NCBI GenBank assembly: GCA_002441545.1
Contig: DJWL01000076.1
Coordinates: 1-28,218, forward strand
DNA length: 28,218 nt
Source of the DNA: Flavobacteriaceae bacterium UBA6231
Lineage (GTDB): Bacteria > Bacteroidota > Bacteroidia > Flavobacteriales > Flavobacteriaceae
Direction: 5' to 3'
This document shows positions 1 through 8,822 of this stretch, piece after piece. Within the stretch, counting starts at the first letter, position 1, and the number at the start of each line of letters is the position of its first letter. The notes under the pieces were generated by a model. The model ran no database searches. It was given only the letters and a program-made list of their open reading frames with translations, and was not told where the DNA came from. The translations under genes and the position numbers were made by a program.

Positions 1-24
1 AATAAACATTTTTATAATTAAGAT

Positions 25-54
25 AAAAAAAGATGGGCAGCCATCTTTTTTTTT
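25..54. terminator. Strong intrinsic hairpin terminator
   Basis: A 12-bp perfect stem (25-36 with 41-52), with AAAGATGG paired to CCATCTTT at its core, encloses a four-base loop GCAG and has A-runs on the left and T-runs on the right. It can therefore work in both directions. It would stop transcripts entering from the left edge, and could also stop guaC readthrough on the minus strand. Confidence 0.8.
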
Positions 55-316
55 GTTTTAATATGTATAAGGTCTAATATCAACAGCTAATTCATTTTAT
101 TTTTCCTGTACTATTGGGTTTGTTGCTGTGAATGATTAATAAGTATCAAAAATTGATAATGACGTTTCATATAATAAATCATTAAATGTCACTTTTATAT
201 TATAATGAAAGCATCAATGTTCTACTATTGTTATCTCATTTTTGATAAAAGTATTCTTTAAAATGGAGCTAATAGATTCATCCATAATCGGTTTAAATCC
301 AATTAGTAAGAAAAAA
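55..316. other. Non-coding AT-rich stretch
   Basis: No convincing gene lies between the terminator and the guaC stop codon. The longest minus-strand reading frame starting with ATG here (285-214) is only 23 codons and resembles nothing I know. No tRNA-like cloverleaf or repeat array is visible. Confidence 0.6.
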
Positions 317-1357
317 TTATTCTGTATAAATTCTGTTTTCTTGTTCTGCTACTCTTATAAAAGTGGTTCGTTTGGTAAGTTCTTTTAAACGTTGCGCACC
401 AACATAAGTGCAAGTACTACGTAATCCTCCTAAAATATCTTGTAGGGTAGATTCAACATTTCCCCTGTAAGGAACTTCAACAGTTTTGCCTTCGCTAGCT
501 CTATATTCTGCAACGCCACCAACATGTTTTTCCATGGCGGTAGAAGAACTCATACCATAAAACTTTCTATACGGTTTTCCATTACGTTCAATTATTTCTC
601 CACCGCTTTCATCATGTCCTGCTAGCATCCCTCCAAGCATAACAAAATCTGCTCCAGCACCAAATGCTTTAGCAACATCTCCAGGAGTTGTACAGCCACC
701 GTCGCTAATAATTTGTCCACCTAAACCATGAGCAGCATCTGCACATTCAATAATTGCAGATAATTGTGGATAACCTACTCCTGTTTTTACTCTTGTTGTA
801 CAAACTGAACCCGGTCCAATGCCTACTTTAACAATATCAGCTCCAGATAATAATAATTCTTCAACCATTTCTCCAGTCACAACATTTCCCGCAATAATGA
901 CTTTATCTGGGTATTGTTCTCTTGTTTTCTTTACAAAATTTGCAAAATGTTCTGAATATCCATTTGCTACATCAATGCAAATAAATTTTAATTGAGGATT
1001 AAAACTAAATGTTTCTGCTAATTTTTCGGAGTCTTTTTTACCAGTTCCTGTACTTATAGCTATGAAATTTTCAATACCCTTTGGTGAGTTTATAAAAAAT
1101 TCATTCCATTCATTAATTGAATAGTGTTTGTGTATAGCTGTAAATAATTTTTTACTAGCTAAAACTTTAGCCATTTGAAAGGTTCCAACAGTATCCATAT
1201 TGGCAGCCATAATAGGAACGCCTTCCCAAGTAAATGGGCTATGCAAAAATTTAAATTCTCTATCTAAATTGACTTGCGACCTGCTTTTTAAGGTAGATCG
1301 TTTAGGACGAATCATAACATCTTTAAATCCTAATTTTAAATCATATTCTATGCGCAT
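317..1357 (-). CDS. guaC: GMP reductase
   Basis: Predicted NADPH-dependent GMP reductase, which deaminates GMP to IMP and so returns guanine nucleotides to the purine pool in the cytoplasm. The 346 residues match the usual length of the GuaC class (about 347) and there is no CBS insert as in IMP dehydrogenase. The catalytic loop GPGSVCTTR is present, with the thioimidate-forming cysteine at residue 186, preceded by the phosphate-binding segment SGADIVKVGIG. The later DGGCTTPGD and GADFVMLGG motifs complete the IMPDH/GMPR barrel. The start ATG lies 23 bases downstream of a perfect -7 promoter element. It is a single-gene unit with no coding neighbour on its strand. GMPR is favoured over IMPDH by length and by the missing CBS domains. 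Confidence 0.93.
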   Translation of the reverse strand: MRIEYDLKLGFKDVMIRPKRSTLKSRSQVNLDREFKFLHSPFTWEGVPIMAANMDTVGTFQMAKVLASKKLFTAIHKHYSINEWNEFFINSPKGIENFIAISTGTGKKDSEKLAETFSFNPQLKFICIDVANGYSEHFANFVKKTREQYPDKVIIAGNVVTGEMVEELLLSGADIVKVGIGPGSVCTTRVKTGVGYPQLSAIIECADAAHGLGGQIISDGGCTTPGDVAKAFGAGADFVMLGGMLAGHDESGGEIIERNGKPYRKFYGMSSSTAMEKHVGGVAEYRASEGKTVEVPYRGNVESTLQDILGGLRSTCTYVGAQRLKELTKRTTFIRVAEQENRIYTE

Positions 1358-1380
1358 TCTCTATCAAATTAATGGATTTT

Positions 1381-1388
1381 CAAATGTA
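1381..1388 (-). promoter_or_regulatory. Bacteroidota -7 promoter element for guaC
   Basis: The minus strand reads TACATTTG, an exact match to the Bacteroidota sigma-A -7 consensus TAnnTTTG, 23 bases before the guaC ATG. No clear TTTG -33 box is seen at the usual distance of about 19 bases. Confidence 0.55.
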
Positions 1389-1511
1389 TTATTTTTAAAG
1401 TTGAATATTAAATAAATAAGGAATAAATTAATTAGTTATGTAGTTATTTTTTAGTATTATATTCAAGGTGAATCAAATAGTTAAACGAATTAATTTTATT
1501 AAAAATTTATA

Positions 1512-3452
1512 ATGTCATTTGTTTTGGGAATTACATCAATTATAAATAAGTTTGTTAAAAAGCAATTAAAGATGGCATTTCTTTTTCAATCAATGAATTC
1601 CTTTAAAGTAAGGATAACATTGATTTTTTTTACTTTTATTTTAGTACTGATACTATTTTTTATAGGGTATTCTCATGTTCAAAAACGAAATAAATATTTA
1701 AACACTTTAGTTAAAGATATTCAAGAAATTAAATTTGATATTACTAAAAACGCCTTTAATTTTCAATCATTATTAGAAGAAAAACAAGAATTGCAAGAGG
1801 GAGTTATTGTAGATAATGATTTTAAAATTTTTAATTCAAATATTAATAGTAATAAAATAAAATTAGAAAATCTTAATAATGACTTTAAAAGTCATTCTCT
1901 TAATTTCGATAAAGAATTTAACGACATAATAAGTGAAGTCAATTTAATTAAAGCAACGTCTTTTAAGGATAATAAAGGAAACGTTTTAAATGTAACGGTT
2001 AAGTTAACTTCATTGGCAAATAGAATTAATGAAAAAATAGAAGCTAAGAGTGTTGCTTTTCAAACAAATGCACTCATATTGGTTGCTCTAATTGCTATTT
2101 TATTTTTAGCATTTGTATATTTTTTAGCTTATAAAATGACAAGAGATTTGAATAAGTTGAATGAGAAAGCAAATAATTTAGATAGTTATAAGCAAGAATC
2201 TTTAATTTCAAATATTGTAGATGTAAATAATTTAGATAAAACTTTTGAGTCTCTTAAATCTAAATTGAGAAGGTTAGAAACTGATTTAGATGAAGCTGTT
2301 AAATCCAGTGAATATAAATCTGTTTTTCTAGCAAATATGAGTTATGAAATTCGTACACCTTTGAATTCAGTTTTAGGCATGATAAATATGCTAAAGCAAA
2401 GTGAATTAACTACAGAGCAACAGATACAGCTTGAAATTGCAGAATACTCCTCTGAACATGTTTTACAATTGGTAAATATGATTTTAGATAATTCAAAAGT
2501 TGAAGGCGGAAAAGTTGAGTTAGAATTATCTGCTATTGATTTAAAATCTGATTTATCAAAACTTATAAAAGTATTTGAATATCAAGCTTGGGATAGTGGC
2601 TTAGAGTTTGAATTCAAATTTTTATCTGATGAAAATCAGAAATTTTTATTGCTTGGAGATATTAAAAGAATTAAGCAGATTTTAACCAATTTAATTAGCA
2701 ATGCAATTAAATTTACAAATGCTGGCAAGGTATCATTAACAATAGATCAAACAGTTGGACCAGATGATTTTCAAATAGTTACTTTTTATATTAAAGACAC
2801 AGGTATTGGAATTTCACCAGAAAAAGCAAAACGCATTTTGAGCGATTCACAGAGAAATCATTTATCCATTGTTGACTATTATGGTGGTACAGGGTTAGGT
2901 CTCACAGCATCTTGTCAGCTATTGAATTTAATGGGTGGAGAACTAAAACTTGAAAGCAAAGAGAATGAAGGTTCTATTTTCTATTTTAGTATTCAACTCC
3001 AAAAGACCCTTAATTTTGAGCGTGAAAGTATTGAACCTAGTCCAATTTTGTTAAATAGGTTTGACTACAAATTTACTGTACTTGTTGCTGAGGATAATAT
3101 TATGAATCAAAAGGTTATTAAATTTCTTTTAGAACAACAAGGGGCAGACTGTACCTTTGTGAAAAATGGTTCTGATGCTGTTAAACTATTTAATATTTTA
3201 GATTTTGATATGGTATTTATGGATATTTTTATGCCAGAAATGGATGGATATGAAGCCACAAAATTAATTAAAGCCAGTGATAAATATAAAGAGCATAAAA
3301 TTCCTATAATTGCAGTTTCTGCAAGTGCTTTTGAAGAAGATATTAAAAATGCTAAAAACGCAGGAATAGACGATTTTTTAGCAAAACCAATTGAGTCTGA
3401 AAAGCTAAAAGGACTATTAAATAAATATACCCCAAATAGTATAGAAGGTTAA
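1512..3452 (+). CDS. Hybrid sensor histidine kinase with tyrosine in place of the phospho-histidine
   Basis: Membrane-bound hybrid two-component protein of 646 residues. Visible order: short cytoplasmic N-terminus, membrane helix 1 (about 35-53), extracytoplasmic sensor region (about 55-185) of no family I recognise, membrane helix 2 (187-207), linker, HisKA-like helix pair, HATPase and a C-terminal receiver. The H-box reads MSYEIRTPLN, so residue 278 is Tyr (codon TAT) where the phosphorylated His should be. The ATPase looks intact: N-box Asn397, G1 box DTGIG at 429-433, G2 box GGTGLGL from 458. The receiver also looks intact: Glu527/Asp528, phospho-acceptor Asp571, Ser603, Lys625. The protein therefore probably binds ATP but cannot autophosphorylate in the usual way. 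The gene is convergent with ridA, 11 bases away. In-frame Met21 and Met28 are alternative starts that would keep both membrane helices. Confidence 0.88.
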   Translation: MSFVLGITSIINKFVKKQLKMAFLFQSMNSFKVRITLIFFTFILVLILFFIGYSHVQKRNKYLNTLVKDIQEIKFDITKNAFNFQSLLEEKQELQEGVIVDNDFKIFNSNINSNKIKLENLNNDFKSHSLNFDKEFNDIISEVNLIKATSFKDNKGNVLNVTVKLTSLANRINEKIEAKSVAFQTNALILVALIAILFLAFVYFLAYKMTRDLNKLNEKANNLDSYKQESLISNIVDVNNLDKTFESLKSKLRRLETDLDEAVKSSEYKSVFLANMSYEIRTPLNSVLGMINMLKQSELTTEQQIQLEIAEYSSEHVLQLVNMILDNSKVEGGKVELELSAIDLKSDLSKLIKVFEYQAWDSGLEFEFKFLSDENQKFLLLGDIKRIKQILTNLISNAIKFTNAGKVSLTIDQTVGPDDFQIVTFYIKDTGIGISPEKAKRILSDSQRNHLSIVDYYGGTGLGLTASCQLLNLMGGELKLESKENEGSIFYFSIQLQKTLNFERESIEPSPILLNRFDYKFTVLVAEDNIMNQKVIKFLLEQQGADCTFVKNGSDAVKLFNILDFDMVFMDIFMPEMDGYEATKLIKASDKYKEHKIPIIAVSASAFEEDIKNAKNAGIDDFLAKPIESEKLKGLLNKYTPNSIEG

Positions 3453-3463
3453 GTTGTTTAAAA

Positions 3464-3844
3464 TTACTTAATAGCTATCATACTTATTTCAACATGAACA
3501 TTTTTGGGTAGTTTTGCAACTTGAACAGTTTCTCTGGCTGGTGCATTTTCTTCGTTAAGATAACTGCCATAAACTTCATTTATTTGAGCAAAATCATTCA
3601 TATCTGAAATGAATATAGTAGTTTTAACAACATCTTCAAAGGTCATATCAGCTGCTTTTAAAACAGCTTTCAAATTTTCCATTACTTGCTTTGTTTCAGT
3701 TTTTATATCATTTAAAACTAACTCGCCACTTTCAGGATTTATTGCTATTTGACCAGATGTGTATAAAGTATTTCCTTTTAATATGGCTTGGTTGTATGGA
3801 CCAATAGGAGCAGGGGCATTTGGAGTAATGATAATTTTTTTCAT
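3464..3844 (-). CDS. ridA: RidA family reactive imine/enamine deaminase
   Basis: Member of the RidA/YjgF/UK114 family: small trimeric cytoplasmic proteins that hydrolyse reactive 2-aminoacrylate-type imines released by PLP enzymes. The 126 residues are the typical length. Key positions can be read: Tyr17 (in GPYNQA), Ser30 (in YTSGQI), the substrate-carboxylate-binding Arg104 (in APARETV) and Glu119 (in HVEI), matching the catalytic set of E. coli RidA. It starts 15 bases after the lptD stop codon on the same strand, so it is probably transcribed from the lptD promoter. The physiological link between the two is unclear. Arg104 argues for deaminase activity rather than one of the inactive Rid subfamilies. 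Confidence 0.93.
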   Translation of the reverse strand: MKKIIITPNAPAPIGPYNQAILKGNTLYTSGQIAINPESGELVLNDIKTETKQVMENLKAVLKAADMTFEDVVKTTIFISDMNDFAQINEVYGSYLNEENAPARETVQVAKLPKNVHVEISMIAIK

Positions 3845-3859
3845 TGTAATTTTTTTATT

Positions 3860-6568
3860 TTAAAGCTGAATATCCGGTTGATTTCTCTTATCATATTTAA
3901 GATCTTTCAAGATATTTGATTTTATTCCTATAAAAAAGTACCAGGAAGCTCTTGAACTAAAAGGAACCCAACTAAAATTCATTCGCCAACTCAATAAATC
4001 TCTTTCAAATCGTAATTGTGTATAAGTGAAACCTTGATTTTTTAAATCGTATCCAGAAGAAGCACCCACAGACCATTTTGGTGAAAGTTCTATATCGCCT
4101 GAAAACATTAATGAATGGGATGATATCTCGTTTTGTCTTCTTGAATTATTATAATTTACAGCATATGCAACACGAGCACTCCATGGAATTTTAAAATTGT
4201 AAAATTGACTAACTTTTTCTTCATCTCCACCTTTTTTCTCATCATCATCATCAAATCGGCCAGTCGTCTGTCCATCTGGAAGTCCAAACAAATCATCATC
4301 ACGACCACCACTATTTAAGTTTTCTTGTATGCCTGATTTATTTTTGTCTTTATCATCTTTTTTGCTTGAAAACGAGTAATTTAAAGTTAGGTTTGCACTT
4401 GTCAATCTAAAAAGGCTTCCGCCATTATCAATATTGAATTTATCTATTTTATTATTGTTGTTATCAAGTGCATAAGGATCAAGAGTTGCTCCAAAATTGA
4501 TGCTCATTTTGTTTTTAAAAAGTTGAGTACCACCACTCACTCTAACGGGACTCCATTGCAAAGAATCGCCAGCAAAATTGTATGAAGTAGAAAAGTTTAA
4601 GTTATTTAGAAGAATAATTTTTTTGGGTTCTGTTGCAGTACTGTCTTTGTCTTTTACTTTGGCCTCAAAATTATTGGATAATGAAATACCCATGGAACTC
4701 GAGAAATTTTTATTGGGAGAGCCAAAAATACCTTGCTCAAAACGAGAATATTCTACTTCACTTGTTGTTAAACCGTCTGCACTAATAACTTCATAAGAAT
4801 CATAATATTTATCAAATGCGGGGTTAATATTGTAACTAATTGAAGGTCTTATTACATGTCTTATTGCTTGAATTTTAGGGTCTTTTCCTTCCTTTTTAAA
4901 ATCAAACATGCCATAAATAGTAGTTCCCAAACTTGTGCTAAAGTTGTAAGTTCTAAATGTATCAAATCCATTAATTGTTTCTGTAACGGCATTCCTTTGA
5001 ATCTGATCATAAGACCTTTTTATTGTTTTAAAAGTCCATACTTCATTGTAATTAGTACTAGCACTTAAACTAAAATATTTAAAAACCTTAAAATTAGTAC
5101 TTAAAGGTATAGAATGTTGAAAACCTGCTTTAGCATCTCTAAACATTTCTTTTTTAAAGAATAAAGAATCAGTGGTTTGAATTCTATTTTCTCCTCTAAT
5201 ATTATATTGTAGGTTTATATTTTCAATGACACCTTTTTTAGACCCTGTTTTTGGAGCAAACGGAAAAATACGTCCTACACTTCCTTGGAACGTAGGAAGT
5301 GTCATGTTAATTTGTTCAGTATTAGTGTTTTGAGAATGTGTAGCCGTTAAACTTATATTAACTTGTGGTTCTCCTTGAAATGTTTTTGAGTAAGACACCG
5401 ATGAAGAAAGAGTGTTATTTAAAAAACTTCCTGTATTAACTTGATTTAATGATGTTTTATAATAGGTGCTACTACCTAAGTTTACAGAAGCTGAGAAACG
5501 AGAATTTGGACTGGACTTTCCATCTTTACTATGCGACCAACGTAAGTTGTAAACAGTAGATTTTGAATAATCTGGAAAACCTCGTTCGCTATTAATTAAA
5601 TTTTCATAACGAAACCCAAAATTTCCTTTAAACTTATAGCGCAGTGCATAATTACTTTCTGCTCTGAAACCATAACTTCCATTGGTATAGTAATCGCCCA
5701 AAACTGCTAAATCTACATAATCACTAATTGCAAAATAATAGCCTCCATTTTGTAAAAAATATCCTCGCTGGTTTTGTTCACCAAAGGTTGGAAATAAAAT
5801 CCCAGAGGTTTGTTTTTCAGATTGAGGGAAAAATCCAAATGGCAATCCTAAAGGAGTTGGAACATCGTAAATAAATAAATTAGCTAAACCTGTAACAATC
5901 TTTTTACCAGGTACCACTTTTGCTTTTCTTAGTAAGATATAATATTCCGGGTCTTCTAAATCTTGTGCTGTTGTATACTTTCCTCTAGCAATAAAATAAA
6001 CTGAATCATTTTCTTTTTTTGTAATTTCAGCAATTACGGTTCCGCCAGATTGTTCTGTTTTTGAATTATAAATAAGTGCCTTTTGTGATTTTGTGTTAAA
6101 TAAAATAGAATCTGGCTCAACCACATTGCTTCCTTGGGTAAAAACGGGAGCTTGAGAGTATTCGCCAATAGAGTCTTTAATTCCTTTGGCATATACTTCA
6201 TTTTTGCTGTAATCAATAATTATATTTCCAGCTTTTATATTCATATCGCCATAAGTTATTTCGGCTTGATTATATAAATATAGCTTTTGTTGTTTTTGAT
6301 TGAATGATGTGTAATCTGTAGCTTTATAATCAACAATATGTTCTAAAAGTTCTTTCTTTTTAGGTTTTAATGTGTCTTTATAAGTAGTGTCTTGTTTTTT
6401 TTCAGAGACTTCTAATTTTGGTAAATCTTTTATGTCAAGAGTTATGCTGTCTTTAACAGCAGGCTGAATAGAAGTAGCTTTTTGGGGTATATCTTGAGCA
6501 AAGCTAAACATGTTTATAAACACTGTAAAACTTAATGCAAAAAGTAGTTTAAAGTTGTTTGTATGCAA
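3860..6568 (-). CDS. lptD: LptD-like outer-membrane LPS assembly protein
   Basis: Predicted LptD (OstA/Imp), the outer-membrane beta-barrel that inserts lipopolysaccharide from the periplasmic Lpt bridge into the outer leaflet. I place the start at TTG 6568 (902 residues) because it leads directly into a signal peptide (FKLLFALSFTVF, cleavage near SFAQ) and lies about 50 bases downstream of a -7 promoter element. The open frame continues upstream to 6718, but that would overlap the divergent amidase start. After a linker comes an OstA-type jellyroll (AEITYGDMNIKAGNII, then KNEVYAKG), followed by a long barrel rich in alternating aromatic strands. A very acidic loop with GGRDDD and DDDDEKKGGDEE sits near the C-terminus. 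The family assignment is good. The symbol follows Bacteroidota usage; sequence identity to proteobacterial LptD would be low. Confidence 0.82.
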   Translation of the reverse strand: MHTNNFKLLFALSFTVFINMFSFAQDIPQKATSIQPAVKDSITLDIKDLPKLEVSEKKQDTTYKDTLKPKKKELLEHIVDYKATDYTSFNQKQQKLYLYNQAEITYGDMNIKAGNIIIDYSKNEVYAKGIKDSIGEYSQAPVFTQGSNVVEPDSILFNTKSQKALIYNSKTEQSGGTVIAEITKKENDSVYFIARGKYTTAQDLEDPEYYILLRKAKVVPGKKIVTGLANLFIYDVPTPLGLPFGFFPQSEKQTSGILFPTFGEQNQRGYFLQNGGYYFAISDYVDLAVLGDYYTNGSYGFRAESNYALRYKFKGNFGFRYENLINSERGFPDYSKSTVYNLRWSHSKDGKSSPNSRFSASVNLGSSTYYKTSLNQVNTGSFLNNTLSSSVSYSKTFQGEPQVNISLTATHSQNTNTEQINMTLPTFQGSVGRIFPFAPKTGSKKGVIENINLQYNIRGENRIQTTDSLFFKKEMFRDAKAGFQHSIPLSTNFKVFKYFSLSASTNYNEVWTFKTIKRSYDQIQRNAVTETINGFDTFRTYNFSTSLGTTIYGMFDFKKEGKDPKIQAIRHVIRPSISYNINPAFDKYYDSYEVISADGLTTSEVEYSRFEQGIFGSPNKNFSSSMGISLSNNFEAKVKDKDSTATEPKKIILLNNLNFSTSYNFAGDSLQWSPVRVSGGTQLFKNKMSINFGATLDPYALDNNNNKIDKFNIDNGGSLFRLTSANLTLNYSFSSKKDDKDKNKSGIQENLNSGGRDDDLFGLPDGQTTGRFDDDDEKKGGDEEKVSQFYNFKIPWSARVAYAVNYNNSRRQNEISSHSLMFSGDIELSPKWSVGASSGYDLKNQGFTYTQLRFERDLLSWRMNFSWVPFSSRASWYFFIGIKSNILKDLKYDKRNQPDIQL

Positions 6569-6616
6569 TGCTTTTAAATGTATTTTTGTAAAAGTATGGC
6601 TCGGTTTTTGAAAAGC

Positions 6617-6624
6617 CAAAATTA
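6617..6624 (-). promoter_or_regulatory. Bacteroidota -7 promoter element for lptD-ridA
   Basis: The minus strand reads TAATTTTG, matching TAnnTTTG. Transcription starting here would begin downstream of the far-upstream ATG codons at 6718 and 6706, which supports the TTG at 6568 as the lptD start. No TTTG -33 box is seen. Confidence 0.4.
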
Positions 6625-6706
6625 CACATATTTTTTTTGTGATTATTTCTTTATTAAATAAAAATTTAAATAAAATAAACCTAGGTTTTAAGTCGTTAAA
6701 ATACAT

Positions 6707-7831
6707 ATGAAAACGCATAAACTATTACTTTTCGTATCTTTTATATTTGTATTAACATTTTCTTCTTTTATTTCAGGAGATGATGGTAAACCGCATCAGT
6801 TTGTTGTTGTTCTCGATGCAGGTCATGGTGGCAACGATCCTGGAAATGTTGGTAATGGATATAAAGAGAAGGAAATTGCTTTGAAAGTAGTTTTAGAAGT
6901 TGGTAAACAACTTGAGAAAAACCCTAACATAAAGGTTGTATACACAAGAGAAAAAGACGTTTTTATTGATTTATTTGTTAGAGGACAAATCGCAAATAAG
7001 GCCAATGCAGATTTATTTGTGTCGGTACATTGTAATTCTCATAATTCTGATGCTCATGGAACAGAAACTTTTGTTTTAGGAACCCACAGAAACCAAACAA
7101 ATTTTGAAGTTGCCAAAAAAGAGAACTCTGTAATTTTTCTAGAAAATGATTATGAAAGTAAATATGGAGGTTTTGACCCAAATTCTCCAGAATCTGTTAT
7201 TGGTTTAACCTTAGCTCAGGAAGAATATTTAGATCAAAGTATACAACTTGCAAGCTTTATACAAAATAAGTTCACCAATAAATTAAAACGTAAAAATAGA
7301 GGTGTTAAACAAGCAGGATTTATAGTGTTACATCAAACGGTAATGCCCAGTGTATTGATTGAAATAGGTTTTTTAACCTATAAAGAAGAAGGGAGATATT
7401 TAAATTCTGAAAATGGTCAAAAAGAAATATCAACAGCTATTACAAATGCTATTTTAGACTATAAACATAATATTGATGGAAATGTTGGTGAATTCAATTT
7501 TCAGGAAAATCAAAGTTCAAATCAAATTACAGAAAGTAGTAAAGAAGAATTAAAACCAGTTGATTCAGATATTATTTATAAAGTTCAAATAGCTGCTGGT
7601 TCTAGAAAAATAGAACCAAAGCCATATAATTTCAAAAAACTTGAAGATATTTCGTTTGACTTTGAAAGTAACCTTTACAAGTATTATACTGGCGCTACAC
7701 CAAGCTATAATGAAGCGAAATTATTAGAAGAAAAGGCCAAATCAAAAGGTTATAAATCTAGTTTTATTGTTGCTTTTAAAGATGGAAATAAAATTCCTTT
7801 AGCAGATGCTTTAAAAACAAGTACTAATTAA
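6707..7831 (+). CDS. N-acetylmuramoyl-L-alanine amidase (Amidase_3, AmiC-like)
   Basis: Zinc amidase that cuts the bond between MurNAc and L-Ala in peptidoglycan, acting in the periplasm during cell separation. It has an N-terminal signal peptide (KLLLFVSFIFVLTF, residues about 5-22). Zinc ligands are visible as His40 (LDAGHGG), Glu54 (YKEKEIAL) and His108 (SVHCNS); the catalytic Glu is residue 219 (VLIEIGF). The catalytic domain covers about 30-255. The C-terminal part from about 290 (YKVQIAAGS) looks like a SPOR-type domain, which would target the enzyme to denuded glycan at the septum. It is divergent from lptD and is the first gene of a plus-strand run with mlaD 28-52 bases downstream. 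Its EnvC/NlpD-type activator is not in the window. Confidence 0.92.
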   Translation: MKTHKLLLFVSFIFVLTFSSFISGDDGKPHQFVVVLDAGHGGNDPGNVGNGYKEKEIALKVVLEVGKQLEKNPNIKVVYTREKDVFIDLFVRGQIANKANADLFVSVHCNSHNSDAHGTETFVLGTHRNQTNFEVAKKENSVIFLENDYESKYGGFDPNSPESVIGLTLAQEEYLDQSIQLASFIQNKFTNKLKRKNRGVKQAGFIVLHQTVMPSVLIEIGFLTYKEEGRYLNSENGQKEISTAITNAILDYKHNIDGNVGEFNFQENQSSNQITESSKEELKPVDSDIIYKVQIAAGSRKIEPKPYNFKKLEDISFDFESNLYKYYTGATPSYNEAKLLEEKAKSKGYKSSFIVAFKDGNKIPLADALKTSTN

Positions 7832-7883
7832 GCACTTTCTTTTTAAATTTATTTTAAATTTGTTTTCACTAAAAAACAAAGCT

Positions 7884-8816
7884 TTGAAAATATCTAAAGA
7901 AGTTAAAACTGCCATTCTTGTATTATTAGGAATCATCCTTTTTATTTTTGGATTTAATTATTTGAAAGGGAAAAACCTGTTCGAACCAGACAATATATAT
8001 TATACTGAGTTTGATTATAATGCATTAAATACATCTTCGATAGTTACAGTTAAAGGCAATACTGTTGGAAAAGTTCAAGATATTATTTATGATTATAAAA
8101 CAGGAAAAACAAGAATTGCGTTTTCTGTAAGTGAACAGTTAAAATTCTCTAAAAACAGCACTATTCGTTTATATGAAACAGGTTTAATGGGTGGAAATGC
8201 TATTTCCATTATTTTAGCTTATGATGATGAAATTGCCAAACCTGGAGATGTTTTAAAGTCTGAAGTTGAAGTTGGTCTTATTAGAAGTCTTTCAAAAAAC
8301 TTTTCTGGGCTAAGTGAAAATTTAGATTCAACTTTAAAATCAACCGATACACTTTTAGGTAATATAAATAAAATTGTAATTGATGAATCTGATGCTGGTT
8401 TAAAAAAGACTATTAAAGAGCTTAATGCTACATTAACTGCTTATAAAAATTTGGCATATTCTATTAATGGAGTAGTCTCAGAAAACGATAAAAATATTAC
8501 CACTATCCTAGAAAATTTTAAAGCTACAAGCACCGAGTTATCTCAAATAACAGCACAATTAAAAGAAGCAAATTTGGGTAATACAGTAGAATCTTTAAAT
8601 ACAACATTAACAAATGTAAATACGCTTCTTTCTAGTTTAAATAATGGTGAAGGTTCTATGGGCAAATTACTTAAAGATGAAGCTTTATACAAAAATCTTG
8701 AAGGTGCTTCAAAAGAAATAGAAGAGTTGTTGAGAGATATTAAATTGCATCCAAAGCGTTATTTTAGAGTTTTGTCAAAAAAGGAAATTCCTTATTCAGA
8801 AGTTGAAACCAAATAA
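7884..8816 (+). CDS. MCE-family MlaD-like lipid-binding protein
   Basis: Inner-membrane-anchored MCE domain protein, the substrate-binding part of Mla-type ABC systems that move phospholipids between the membranes. It has one N-terminal membrane helix (TAILVLLGIILFIFGFNYL), then an MCE beta-barrel (TVKGNTVGKVQDI, then LMGGNAISI), then a long helical tail ending in the GEGSMGKLLKD and HPKRYF motifs typical of Bacteroidota MlaD proteins. I use TTG 7884, which gives the familiar MKISKEVKT start. An in-frame TTG at 7860 would add eight residues; no ATG is available. The MlaE/MlaF permease and ATPase genes are not in the window, so they must lie elsewhere. It probably shares an operon with the amidase upstream and the Fe-S genes downstream (6-base gap). 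Confidence 0.87.
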   Translation: MKISKEVKTAILVLLGIILFIFGFNYLKGKNLFEPDNIYYTEFDYNALNTSSIVTVKGNTVGKVQDIIYDYKTGKTRIAFSVSEQLKFSKNSTIRLYETGLMGGNAISIILAYDDEIAKPGDVLKSEVEVGLIRSLSKNFSGLSENLDSTLKSTDTLLGNINKIVIDESDAGLKKTIKELNATLTAYKNLAYSINGVVSENDKNITTILENFKATSTELSQITAQLKEANLGNTVESLNTTLTNVNTLLSSLNNGEGSMGKLLKDEALYKNLEGASKEIEELLRDIKLHPKRYFRVLSKKEIPYSEVETK

Positions 8817-8822
8817 AAAACA

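Noticed and set aside
214..285. Short minus-strand ORF after guaC (23 codons)
   Set aside because: Too short, no recognisable product, no supporting promoter or start context.
4578..4796. Plus-strand ORF inside lptD
   Set aside because: It lies fully within the reverse strand of a well-supported gene and has no family resemblance or start context.
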